A DNA stretch of 64,000 nucleotides from the NCBI RefSeq assembly GCF_034314105.1, contig NZ_JAVIWJ010000001.1, positions 4,262,001-4,326,000 on the forward strand, given 5' to 3'. The DNA comes from Pseudomonas sp. AB6 (GTDB taxonomy: Bacteria; Pseudomonadota; Gammaproteobacteria; Pseudomonadales; Pseudomonadaceae). The notes beneath the pieces are model-generated. The model saw only the letters and a program-made list of their open reading frames with translations. It was not told the DNA's origin and ran no database searches. Within the stretch, counting starts at the first letter, position 1, and each line of letters starts with the position of its first letter. Of this stretch, positions 51,870-60,252 are shown one piece after another. Both the position numbers and the translations under genes were made by a program.

Positions 51870-54800
51870 GAAGCATCTCCAGCATCAGGGGATCGATCGC
51901 CAGCCTCTCTGCTTCACGGTATGGCGGATCAAACGGTGCCACAGGAAACACCCCTTCGCCGTTCGGATCCACCGAGAGATGGTAAAGCCGGGTATGTGCG
52001 TTGCCTTCTGCATCGTAAGTCTCCACGGACACGGCCAAAATCAGGCGTGCCCTGGTAACGGTGGAGGGTCTTACGCGCTCATCCGGATAAAACAGTTTGA
52101 GAATCAGTGGCGCGGACTGCACGACTTGCAGGCTAGCAATGACCTCTTCGCTGACGATTGCCCAACGGTCTTGATCACGACCGCGTTCCCATTCAGCCGT
52201 AATCACTCGGTACGCGCCAAGACTCAACACATGAGAGGGCTTACCATGGAGCGGTGCTTGTAAGTTAGCCAGACTTAGCCCGGGCATCACTAGATGGATG
52301 CTGCCCGGCCGTGCCTGCATCAGCATGTCCTGCCAACGATCAGCGTAGTTCTTGGGGCCTACCTGAACTTGGGGTGCCTGTAACAAACCGGTCAATTTAC
52401 GTTTGTAGTCGCCGAGACTTAGCGCTTCCCGCTTGTCGTCATCCAGCCCCCAAGGCGTGCTTTCTAGCCATTGATCATGGGGCGAGAGGTTGTAGCGGTT
52501 ATAGAGCCAAGTTCCTCCCAGCTCAACCACGGTAAACAGCGCTCCGGCGATATTCATTCTGAAAAACACGCTAGACAGTCGAACTCCAGCAGCGGCCCAA
52601 GCTGCAGTGCGTGCGGCCGTATCGCGCGCGACTATGACCGTATAAGCGGAATATAGGATATTGCTGAAATCATATGAGTAACTCGCCAGTTGACCTCCTG
52701 CCCCCACGATCGCAAGTTCTGTACTGTTTTGAAGTCTAGCGTTACCGCTACGCACCGCTTGCTGCCAATTGTCATGGTGAGTTTTCAGGCTAGCCTTTGA
52801 AGTAAAGATACCTGTGATCGAACCTAAAACCCCCAATCCAATATGTAGTTTCCCCATTTGCACATACACACCCAAAACCGCATGTTGTTGAAACGTACTC
52901 ACCAACGAAACAGCACGGGCCGTCAATGCCGTATCAGTTACTCCTCTGGCGGCTGTAAACCCCGCGGTAGCGGTAGCGGCTGCGGAAGACACGACCGATT
53001 TATAACTTTCATCATCCCAAGCATTTCTCCTAGCCTCCCCTGCCACCACCACAAAATTCACAAACTGCGCCAAAAACACCAACAATCCAGCCCCATCCCC
53101 CAATACATTCAACTTCGGCGCAGCGCTCATTCCTTTGCGCACGTTGGCCATTAATCTCCCCATTTCCTGCTGTTGCGCCGGTGGAAACAGTACGGTTACT
53201 CCGGCTCTCCCCGGTGCGGCGCCCCACAATCGCATGGACTCATCGGGCAGTTCGGCGATAGGACTGATGGCTAAGGCCAAACGCGCTTCCAGCACGTTGA
53301 TTGACCCACGGACACCATGGATTTGCCGTTGAAGTTCCTGGGCCCTCGGCTCTTTGTGGCCTCTCCTGCCCACGATTTGTTTTCGCTCGTTATCCAACAC
53401 CTTTAATTTGTAGCGCTGGTTGAAGACCTCCTTGATGTCCCTTTGCAACGAGGCCAGCTCTTCGGGCGTGGCAACGGTAAAGGTCACGCCTTCCCGACGT
53501 GCGGCTTCGATAATCTGCGGCGCCAAGGCTTTGGGCAGGTTGCGAAACAGTTGATCCAAGTCCGGTATTTTTTCGCTGTTGATCGCGCGGACGAATTCAT
53601 CCTGCATACGCTCCATGCCGAGACGCAGTGCCGGGGTTATTGCATCGCGGGCACCCTCGGCAAGCACTCGGATGGACGCCGGAAGCGCATCAATGGCCGG
53701 GATTTTTCCGTGGCCGATTTGCTGGGAGACCTCCGTCCAATGCGGGATGTTGTTGATCAACCCATAACCGGCGTTGAATAACGCAGCGTATTGAGTCGAC
53801 AACTGGGTTTGTTCGCTAAAGGGCAGGGTGTGCAGCAGCGGCAAACTGAATTGTGGTTTCGTTTCCAGCCAGTCGAGGATGGCTTGACTGGCAGCGTCGC
53901 TTCTACAGATGTCTTTCAAGCAGGCATATTCGGCACTGAACGCCAGTATCATTTGCTCCTGATGTTGGGCATCGAAATACCAGGCGGCGCGGTGGAAGCG
54001 GTCAGCGGTGACCAACGTTGTGCGGTCGGTGGTGATTTGGTCGAGCAACGCATTCCAGCGCATCAATCGTGCACGATGCTCGGCCAGGGTCTGGTCCATG
54101 GCGGCGCGATCAATCAGTTCGTTGACGCCCCTTTGGCCCATTTTGGCGCCGCTGAGTACATCCTTGATTCGCTGAGTCTGGTCCTTGCCCAGTTGCACCA
54201 ACGCTTTGAGATGGCGCTCGACGAAATCACCAGGCGCTGGCGCCATGAACTGGCGGGTGTGATAACGCCAATCGACATCCTGAATGATCACCGTTTTTAT
54301 CGACCCCAACGCAAGGCTTGCAAAAAAACCTTCCTCCTTGCGAAATTGGTCAGACGCCTCCTGGCGTAACGCCAACAATGCTTGCGGTGGATCGTCCTTG
54401 TACGTGGAAACCGCCCTTCCGCAATTGTTTAAATGATCCAACAATGCTCGGCCAGCGTGACCGCGCTGCGGCGAGGGCAACTGGTCCAGTTCTTCCAGCA
54501 TCGCTTTTAAAGCAGGATCATCGCTGGCGGCGGCAATACCGGTCAGTTTGGTTTCGTCGAGCAGGCTCAGCGCTTCGATGTAGCAGGCCAGCAGGTAGTC
54601 TCGTTCATTGGCCCCCGGTTGTGACCCGCCGTTGGCCCAGGCTTCGATCCAGCCCACCACTTTGTCTTGATAGTTGGCCAAATCCCGCAATACGCCGAGG
54701 TCGTCCTCGACCACCAGGCAGAGCGTGTCGTTTTGATAGAGCGGCAGAACCGGTTTAAGTAACTCACCGAGGTGCAGTTCACGAAAATACGCTGGCTGTT

Positions 54801-55422
54801 CCCAGAGATAGGGCGCTCGTTCATCGGCGGGCACATCGTCTGGAACAGGACAAAGCTGATCGTCTTGCGCCAACTCGGCGAGCCAGCGCTGGGTCTGATC
54901 GAGGGTCAGCAGGTCTTTGGCGCCTCGCTCGCCATTCACATTGACCAGCGAGACGGACTGCATGAACCGTGCACGCTCGTCTTGGCTATTGAGCATTCGA
55001 TTGCACTTGGCCGCCGTCCACTGCACCTCGGCGTAGGTGACGTGCAGCGTGCTGCTTCTGGAAAATACGAGTGCAACCTCTGGGTTCAGCGGACTGCGCT
55101 GGTCAGTGCTGACCTGTTTGCCTTCCCACAGTAATGCGCTGACAAGGCCATTTGTAATTCGGTACTCATGCAGAAGGCCCGTGCCGTTGTCGATGATATA
55201 CAACCAGCCATCGCGCAACAGGCGCACGCCCAGTGGCCGCGTTTGCAGCGTGTAAGGTAACGCTACATCCGCAGTCGGAACATTGCGCTCGACCATGCCA
55301 TACCGCAGCGGTAGCAGTTGCACCTTGGGCTGGCGCAAAGGGCAAGTGCCGTAGCTGAGGATGTCACTCTTGGATTCGGCAGCGGCGGCCAAGTTAGGGT
55401 CTTTACGACGGTTACTGTTCAT
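51862..55422 (-). CDS. VasX-like type VI secretion effector (BTH_I2691 family type)
   Basis: A 1186-residue protein. The N-terminus (about residues 25-60, with CPLRQPKVQLLPLRYGMVER) matches the VasX N-terminal region of T6SS effectors; a long helical middle follows. Residues about 779-975 hold roughly four hydrophobic segments (779-795, 858-875, 903-930, 953-975), and a soluble domain of about 190 residues ends the protein. VasX itself perturbs target-cell membranes, so a pore-forming role is likely by family. The frame is open 101 codons further up, but the ATG at 55422 has GGAGCG before it. It follows vgrG and DUF4123 and overlaps the first DUF6708-like gene. Confidence 0.87.
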   Translation of the reverse strand: MNSNRRKDPNLAAAAESKSDILSYGTCPLRQPKVQLLPLRYGMVERNVPTADVALPYTLQTRPLGVRLLRDGWLYIIDNGTGLLHEYRITNGLVSALLWEGKQVSTDQRSPLNPEVALVFSRSSTLHVTYAEVQWTAAKCNRMLNSQDERARFMQSVSLVNVNGERGAKDLLTLDQTQRWLAELAQDDQLCPVPDDVPADERAPYLWEQPAYFRELHLGELLKPVLPLYQNDTLCLVVEDDLGVLRDLANYQDKVVGWIEAWANGGSQPGANERDYLLACYIEALSLLDETKLTGIAAASDDPALKAMLEELDQLPSPQRGHAGRALLDHLNNCGRAVSTYKDDPPQALLALRQEASDQFRKEEGFFASLALGSIKTVIIQDVDWRYHTRQFMAPAPGDFVERHLKALVQLGKDQTQRIKDVLSGAKMGQRGVNELIDRAAMDQTLAEHRARLMRWNALLDQITTDRTTLVTADRFHRAAWYFDAQHQEQMILAFSAEYACLKDICRSDAASQAILDWLETKPQFSLPLLHTLPFSEQTQLSTQYAALFNAGYGLINNIPHWTEVSQQIGHGKIPAIDALPASIRVLAEGARDAITPALRLGMERMQDEFVRAINSEKIPDLDQLFRNLPKALAPQIIEAARREGVTFTVATPEELASLQRDIKEVFNQRYKLKVLDNERKQIVGRRGHKEPRAQELQRQIHGVRGSINVLEARLALAISPIAELPDESMRLWGAAPGRAGVTVLFPPAQQQEMGRLMANVRKGMSAAPKLNVLGDGAGLLVFLAQFVNFVVVAGEARRNAWDDESYKSVVSSAAATATAGFTAARGVTDTALTARAVSLVSTFQQHAVLGVYVQMGKLHIGLGVLGSITGIFTSKASLKTHHDNWQQAVRSGNARLQNSTELAIVGAGGQLASYSYDFSNILYSAYTVIVARDTAARTAAWAAAGVRLSSVFFRMNIAGALFTVVELGGTWLYNRYNLSPHDQWLESTPWGLDDDKREALSLGDYKRKLTGLLQAPQVQVGPKNYADRWQDMLMQARPGSIHLVMPGLSLANLQAPLHGKPSHVLSLGAYRVITAEWERGRDQDRWAIVSEEVIASLQVVQSAPLILKLFYPDERVRPSTVTRARLILAVSVETYDAEGNAHTRLYHLSVDPNGEGVFPVAPFDPPYREAERLAIDPLMLEMLHG

Positions 55423-55537
55423 CAAGGCGCTCCTGCGTTGCCGGTTGGTTGTTAGCCCAAGTGCGCGCCAGCTCGGCGGCTGCCGCAACGCGAGCGCTGG
55501 ATGTCCCTGTGCAAGTACGGTCAAGCAACCGAGCAAT

Positions 55538-56305
55538 TTACGGGTGCTGCGCAATCGGCGAATCGCCAAGCCAGGCAAATATGTTGATGTAGTAAGTGAG
55601 GTCAGATTGGCTGCTGAAGCCCTGCGCGTAGGCATCCCTGACCTGCTGCTGCAACGCTGGCCAGCGCTGGGGCAAACTGTTTGATGTGCGAAGATCAGGA
55701 AAATACTCAAGCAGATGAGCATCAAGTTTCAACGTCGCCCGACGTAGATCGGCGCTATCCAAGGCGGTGTTTTGCTCAAGGCTCAAGCGGTATTTTTTGG
55801 GTAATACCGACCCGTCCGAAGCGAGGCGTTGATGGCGGTGCCAGCGATTTTCCACGCAATCGGCCAACACCAGGGTATCGATTGGCCCGAACAACCGCTC
55901 ATCGCGGTCCGGCATAGCGAACAACGCATGGGTAACGGCCGGGTCAGCCAAGCGCAACATGACTTCGGGTCCGTCCGGCACGTGCACCGTCAGCAATTCA
56001 CGCAAATGTCTGACCACGGCGTGCAACGGTTTTTCGCTGAACAGAAGGGCGCCCCACTCTTGTGAGGCATCGGCCAAAAATGCTTGAAAAACCGGATCGC
56101 TGGCGCCTTCGAGAACCACCAACCAAGGCGATATCTCGCTGATGGCATCAAATCGAGTCCCCGCGTACAAAGCAATTCGGGGGGCTGCGGGATGCCAAGC
56201 GGATAGTTTGCTTTTTAGATCAGGGACGGTGACGCCGTCGAGCAGCAAAAAAGCAGGGTGTTTTTCCCACGGCAAGTCTTGAGGAAAATCAACTAAAGCG
56301 CTCAT
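55538..56305 (-). CDS. DUF4123 T6SS effector adaptor/chaperone
   Basis: A 255-residue protein of the DUF4123 (Tap/TEC) family that loads a specific effector onto its VgrG spike. The opening FLLLDGVTVPDLKSKL segment followed by the ALYAGT and PWLVVLEG strands is typical of the N-terminal domain. Its ATG overlaps the vgrG stop by four bases, and the effector starts 115 bases downstream, the standard vgrG-adaptor-effector order. It acts in the cytoplasm of the attacker; specificity for this effector is inferred from position. Confidence 0.88.
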   Translation of the reverse strand: MSALVDFPQDLPWEKHPAFLLLDGVTVPDLKSKLSAWHPAAPRIALYAGTRFDAISEISPWLVVLEGASDPVFQAFLADASQEWGALLFSEKPLHAVVRHLRELLTVHVPDGPEVMLRLADPAVTHALFAMPDRDERLFGPIDTLVLADCVENRWHRHQRLASDGSVLPKKYRLSLEQNTALDSADLRRATLKLDAHLLEYFPDLRTSNSLPQRWPALQQQVRDAYAQGFSSQSDLTYYINIFAWLGDSPIAQHP

Positions 56306-58365
56306 GCTTGCGAGGCCTCTTCGCACAGCAGGCAGCGCGATTGATGCTGCGACAGCAGCGCTATCCTTTGCTGCGACGGTATGACCGGGCTGGTTAAAAC
56401 GGGTACTTCTCCCGGCGCCAATGGCAGGGCAGGCGTTCCCGGCAGCGGAACCCCACCTAACACAATCGGCACGCTGGAGAAAATGCCCGCAGGGTTGAGC
56501 ACCAGATGCTGTCCATTGATTGAAAGGGTCAGAGTGATGCCACCGTCGATAACGATGTTCTCGCCAGAAATATGTACTTCTTGCGCAGCCTCGATGACCA
56601 GCGCGCCACCGACGCGAGTGTGGCTGGAGCCGGCCACTTGCAAATGATCCCCCGCTGAGAGTTGCACCTTACGTGCGCCGGTGACTTTGAGGTTCTGCTC
56701 GGCTTTTATAACGGTGGTGCTGTTGCCCTTGATCGTTTCCAAGCGCTGGCCGCGCACTTCAAGACGGCTGTCGTTCTGAACCAGTTGCTCCATGTCGCGT
56801 TGGGCACGCAGGTAGACCAACTCAGCGCCATCGCGGTCTTCAAAGGAGACTTCGTTAAAGCCCTGGCTGGCCGTGGAACTGCGGCTACGGAACACGCTTT
56901 TGGTTTTGTTCGCCGGTAACTCGTAAGGCACTGGATTTCGGTTGTTCGGCAAGCAGCCCATGACAATCGGCCGGTCGGCGTCGCCTTCCAGGTAGGAAAT
57001 CAACACTTCCATGCCGACCCGAGGCAAGGTCACTGCGCCATGACTGTTGCCTGCCCAGCTGGATGCCACCCGCACCCAGCAACTGCTGGTTTCGTCATCC
57101 GGATCAAGACGATCCCAGTGAAACTTGACCTTCACCCGGCCGAATTTATCGCAGTGGATTTCTTCGCCTTCAGGACCCGTGACCTTGGCGGTTTGGGTGC
57201 TGTGAATCCGCGGTTTGGGATGGCGCAGGGCGGGACGAAACTGGATCGTTTCCGGGATGGCGGTAAAGGAATTCCGATACCCCTGAGTGATTTTTCCGGC
57301 GGCGACCGGAACATCCGCGCCCAATTCCTCCAACACCTGCGGCTGGCGCCCTTCGTGTCGGATCGAAATCAGCACCCACGGGTTATTCCATTTGAACTGC
57401 GGATGCTTTTCTAGCTGGATCACCGTCCCGCTGCGCAACAGCGGTTGATCGCTGGTGCCGTCAGCCAGTTGAAAGTCGGTGCGGTGGCGTTGCAGGTCGT
57501 GGGTGGATAGTTTTTTGCCGTGATCGTCCTCCAGAAAGCGCCCGGGATAGACGTAATGCTCAAGTTTCGGCTCGACATGCAGGGCTTCACCCCTTTGCGC
57601 TTGGGCTTGGGTCGGCCAGGGTTTTCTCGAGATTTCCAGTAGAGAACCGGCTTTTTGGAAATCGTAATCCCGATGCACCACATGGCTGGTGCGCGCCGCC
57701 AAGCGCACGCCAAACTCATGGATCGAATACGTTTCGGGCACCATGCCGCTAAGCGGTTTGAACGGCAGCGCCACCTTTGCTTTATGGGGAAACATCCCTT
57801 CGTCATCGGCGAAAATTAACCGATGGCCGTCAGCCGAATGCTCGAAACGATAGAACCAGCCGTCTTCTTCGCACAGTCGATTCACGAAGTGCAGGTCGCT
57901 TTCATCGTATTGCACGCAATACTCACGCGACGTGGCGCGGCTCACGTCCCCGTGGAACTGCACATCCAGGCCGCTAAACAGGCCGTGTTCCTTGAGCACT
58001 TCAAGAATGATGTTCGGCACGCTCATCTGCTGGAACGAGCGGCGGTGGCTGCTGTGTTCCAAATACGCCAGATAGGGTTTCAACACCGCGACGTAGTGCG
58101 TCAGCCGCGCGCCGGAGTTGCTTTTATGGATCGAGTGGATGTGCCCATGCAGACCTTCGCCGTCCGGGCCGAAACTGAGAAAAGCCGCCTTGTGCAGCAG
58201 GTCCGAAAGCTCAATATCCCCCGCCCGGCTGACCAGTTCGACGGTAACGGCGTAGGGCGTGCTGACGGCCTCGGCGCCCTCGAACGCAAGCACCTGCAAG
58301 CGAGGATCTTCAAGACCTTTGATGCTTAGGGTGAAGGTTGGAGCGGTGGCCTGGGACATACGCAT
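56302..58365 (-). CDS. vgrG: VgrG/TssI type VI secretion spike protein
   Basis: Trimeric spike of the T6SS puncturing device, carrying the effector into target cells. The 687-residue protein shows the gp27-like N-terminal half (YCVQYDESDLHFVNRLCEEDGWFYRF region, about residues 150-180), the gp5-like OB fold (CDKFGRVKVKFHWDR and SSCWVRVASSWAG), the GMEVLISYLEGDADRPIVMG motif, and a beta-helical needle repeat, then a Pro-rich C-terminal tail. ATGs at 58365 and 58359 are both possible. No other T6SS structural genes are in the window, so it is an orphan VgrG using an apparatus encoded elsewhere. Confidence 0.96.
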   Translation of the reverse strand: MRMSQATAPTFTLSIKGLEDPRLQVLAFEGAEAVSTPYAVTVELVSRAGDIELSDLLHKAAFLSFGPDGEGLHGHIHSIHKSNSGARLTHYVAVLKPYLAYLEHSSHRRSFQQMSVPNIILEVLKEHGLFSGLDVQFHGDVSRATSREYCVQYDESDLHFVNRLCEEDGWFYRFEHSADGHRLIFADDEGMFPHKAKVALPFKPLSGMVPETYSIHEFGVRLAARTSHVVHRDYDFQKAGSLLEISRKPWPTQAQAQRGEALHVEPKLEHYVYPGRFLEDDHGKKLSTHDLQRHRTDFQLADGTSDQPLLRSGTVIQLEKHPQFKWNNPWVLISIRHEGRQPQVLEELGADVPVAAGKITQGYRNSFTAIPETIQFRPALRHPKPRIHSTQTAKVTGPEGEEIHCDKFGRVKVKFHWDRLDPDDETSSCWVRVASSWAGNSHGAVTLPRVGMEVLISYLEGDADRPIVMGCLPNNRNPVPYELPANKTKSVFRSRSSTASQGFNEVSFEDRDGAELVYLRAQRDMEQLVQNDSRLEVRGQRLETIKGNSTTVIKAEQNLKVTGARKVQLSAGDHLQVAGSSHTRVGGALVIEAAQEVHISGENIVIDGGITLTLSINGQHLVLNPAGIFSSVPIVLGGVPLPGTPALPLAPGEVPVLTSPVIPSQQRIALLSQHQSRCLLCEEASQA

Positions 58366-58799
58366 TTCTTCGTGTCGAAAAGATGCGGCAACTTTGCAGG
58401 ACTGAATCGGCGACGCCTATCGGGCGGAACCAACAGATGGTGTGGGAAGCGTCTTGCGCGAGGGTAAGGTTTCTCCTGCGGACATTTCATCGAATTAAAG
58501 CGATGATCGAGCGCCCATTGCCCGTGTCGGACAGCGTTTGGACGATGCCGAAGTTATTGGTCAAAGCGGTCATGCCGGAAAAGGCCAGCATGGCCTGTAG
58601 CGGCAATGCCGGACAGCCGCTATGGTCGATGCTGCAGGTCGTCGGGCTGACAGGTGTGTTCTGGATCGACGGTCAGGCCCTTAAACTCGACGTCTACCCG
58701 CTGGACTAAAAGAACCTTTTGGACGGCCCCGACTCATAGCGTGTGGGTTTGTGTTGTGTGGAATGCTCCTAATGAAATTAAAACTATAAGGATGTATTT
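58366..58799. other. Gap upstream of vgrG, mostly without recognised content
   Basis: 434 bases between divergent vgrG and the MAPEG gene. It must hold the vgrG promoter and that of the MAPEG gene (AAGGATGTATTT before its ATG). Apart from one unproven small plus-strand frame I see no repeat, RNA or known gene; it may be degraded sequence left at the island border. Confidence 0.4.
58502..58709 (+). CDS. Unproven small ORF upstream of vgrG
   Basis: A 68-codon frame starting MIERPLPVSDSVW and ending in LKLDVYPLD. It does not lie opposite a known gene, so it is not a simple shadow, and the frame stays open further upstream. I recognise no family, and there is no clear ribosome-binding site before the ATG. 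It could be a small real gene or the remnant of one. Confidence 0.25.
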
Positions 58800-59186
58800 A
58801 TGACCGTTGCTTTCTGGTGCGTATTTATCGCGATATTCCTGCCGTACTTATGCACAGGTGTCGCCAAATTCAGCGGCGGCCAATTTGGCGCTCGGCAGAA
58901 CCACGACCCGCGCGCGTTTCTCGACAATTTACAAGGCTTCGCCAAGCGTGCTGACGCTGCGCAACGCAACGGCTTTGAGGTCACGCCGGCCTTTGCGGCT
59001 GCGGTGATCATCGCGCAGTACGTCGGCAACGCGCAGATGGTGACCATCAATGTCCTGGCCGTGTTGTTCATCACCAGTCGCCTGCTGTACATCATTTGTT
59101 ATCTGGCTGATTGGGCGCCCTTGCGGTCGCTGTTCTGGGTCATCGGCATGGGTATCGTCGCTGCACTGTTTTTTGTTAGTGCATAA
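58800..59186 (+). CDS. MAPEG-family membrane protein
   Basis: A 128-residue protein with four hydrophobic helices and the loop HDPRAFLDNLQGFAKRADAAQRNGFE, which matches the MAPEG fold (membrane-associated proteins in eicosanoid and glutathione metabolism). Bacterial members are usually uncharacterised, and a glutathione-dependent role is only suggested by the family. The ATG at 58800 follows AAGGATGTATTT. It precedes a cytochrome gene by 86 bases on the same strand. Confidence 0.9.
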   Translation: MTVAFWCVFIAIFLPYLCTGVAKFSGGQFGARQNHDPRAFLDNLQGFAKRADAAQRNGFEVTPAFAAAVIIAQYVGNAQMVTINVLAVLFITSRLLYIICYLADWAPLRSLFWVIGMGIVAALFFVSA

Positions 59187-59272
59187 GTGACGGTGTGACT
59201 GCGGCAACGGTGCGCTTGGCCTTTGGCGATCAGCCGAGGATACTGGCCGCCGTTTCCTTAGCTGAAGCCATC

Positions 59273-59722
59273 ATGACCTTGAAAAGAATTTCCGTAGTAT
59301 TGCTGGCATGCCTGACCTTGAGTGCTTGTGGTGGCGTTGATCCGAACTCACCACTGGGCCAGCGCAAGGCGATCTTCAAGCAGATGCTCAAGACCAGCGA
59401 AGACCTGAGCGGCATGCTGAAAGGGCGCGTTGCGTTTGATGGTCAGCTGTTCACCGACGACGCGATCAAACTCGACAGCCTGTCCCATGAACCATGGAAG
59501 CATTTCCCTTCGGTCAAGGAAGAGTCCCACAGCAGCGCCAAGGATGATGTCTGGCAGAAACAGGCTCGCTTTCAAGAACTGGCTCGCTCGCTTGAATCCG
59601 CGACCGGTGAATTGGTGGTTGCCACCAATGCCAGGCCTTTCAGCGCGAGCAATCTCAAACCTGCGGTGCAGAAGGTGCAGGACGCATGCGAGGCCTGCCA
59701 TAAAGAGTTTCGCGATCACTAA
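59273..59722 (+). CDS. Cytochrome c'-type lipoprotein
   Basis: A 149-residue exported c-type cytochrome. The N-terminus is a lipoprotein leader with lipobox LSAC (C19), and the C-terminus has a single heme motif CEACHKEFR (C139, C142, H143), the arrangement of cytochrome c' four-helix proteins. It is probably anchored to a membrane on the periplasmic side and may bind NO or carry electrons; which one is not visible. The start at 59273 is chosen because it gives the intact leader. It converges on the DUF1090 gene. Confidence 0.88.
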   Translation: MTLKRISVVLLACLTLSACGGVDPNSPLGQRKAIFKQMLKTSEDLSGMLKGRVAFDGQLFTDDAIKLDSLSHEPWKHFPSVKEESHSSAKDDVWQKQARFQELARSLESATGELVVATNARPFSASNLKPAVQKVQDACEACHKEFRDH

Positions 59723-59782
59723 AACAACAGACTGAAATGCCTGATTGCAGGCGCGATTGTTGCGAAGGTTCGCGGGTGCGCC

Positions 59783-59799
59783 CTGCACTCTGAGTGCAG
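59783..59799. terminator. Small hairpin between convergent cytochrome and DUF1090 genes
   Basis: CTGCACT-CTG-AGTGCAG is a perfect 7-bp stem with a three-base loop, 61 bases past the cytochrome stop. No T-run is present on either side, so a terminator role is tentative. Confidence 0.4.
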
Positions 59800-59816
59800 T
59801 CCGCTACGAATAGCCT

Positions 59817-60239
59817 TCAATCATCACTCGGCTCAATCCTTTCCAGCTCTAACTGCGCGTTCTGCAACTCCTTGCGCGACTCCGCCAGTTTGTCTTTTCG
59901 CTTGTTGATTTTGTCGGCGTCGCCCTTGCTCATGGCCTTGTTCAAGTCCGACTGACGGCGGCTGACTTCGTGCTTGGCGTCCAGCACTTTCTGCTCCAGT
60001 TGTTTAAGCAACGACGCATCGGTGCAGTTGGTTGTTGCCTTGCTCAAGGCATTCTCCAACTCGGACTGTTGTTCTTTGTTGCCACTTGTTTTGGCTTGGT
60101 CGAGCTGGATGATGATGTCCTGACGCTTGGCGGTGCAGCCCGTCAGTGGTGGGGGCTGCGGGGGGTATTCTGCGGCGAATAGCGCCATGGCCAGCGCGCT
60201 GCAAGCGGCGAGCAGAACCATCGGCGGCAAAAATTTCAT
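59817..60239 (-). CDS. DUF1090 periplasmic protein
   Basis: A 140-residue exported protein with a signal peptide (about 1-22) and a long coiled-coil-like region rich in Lys, Glu and Gln. Two cysteines (TGCTAKRQ near residue 35 and NCTDAS near 72) could form a disulfide. This matches DUF1090 (YqjC-like) proteins, whose role is unknown. The start at 60239 gives the intact leader. It begins 13 bases after the ligB stop and so may be co-transcribed with ligB. Confidence 0.88.
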   Translation of the reverse strand: MKFLPPMVLLAACSALAMALFAAEYPPQPPPLTGCTAKRQDIIIQLDQAKTSGNKEQQSELENALSKATTNCTDASLLKQLEQKVLDAKHEVSRRQSDLNKAMSKGDADKINKRKDKLAESRKELQNAQLELERIEPSDD

Positions 60240-60252
60240 ATGAGCTTCCTGA

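Noticed and set aside
55423..55725. A 101-residue N-terminal extension of the VasX-like effector
   Set aside because: The added residues are Arg/Ser/Leu-rich shadow sequence overlapping the end of the DUF4123 gene. The ATG at 55422 has a ribosome-binding site and starts the conserved region.
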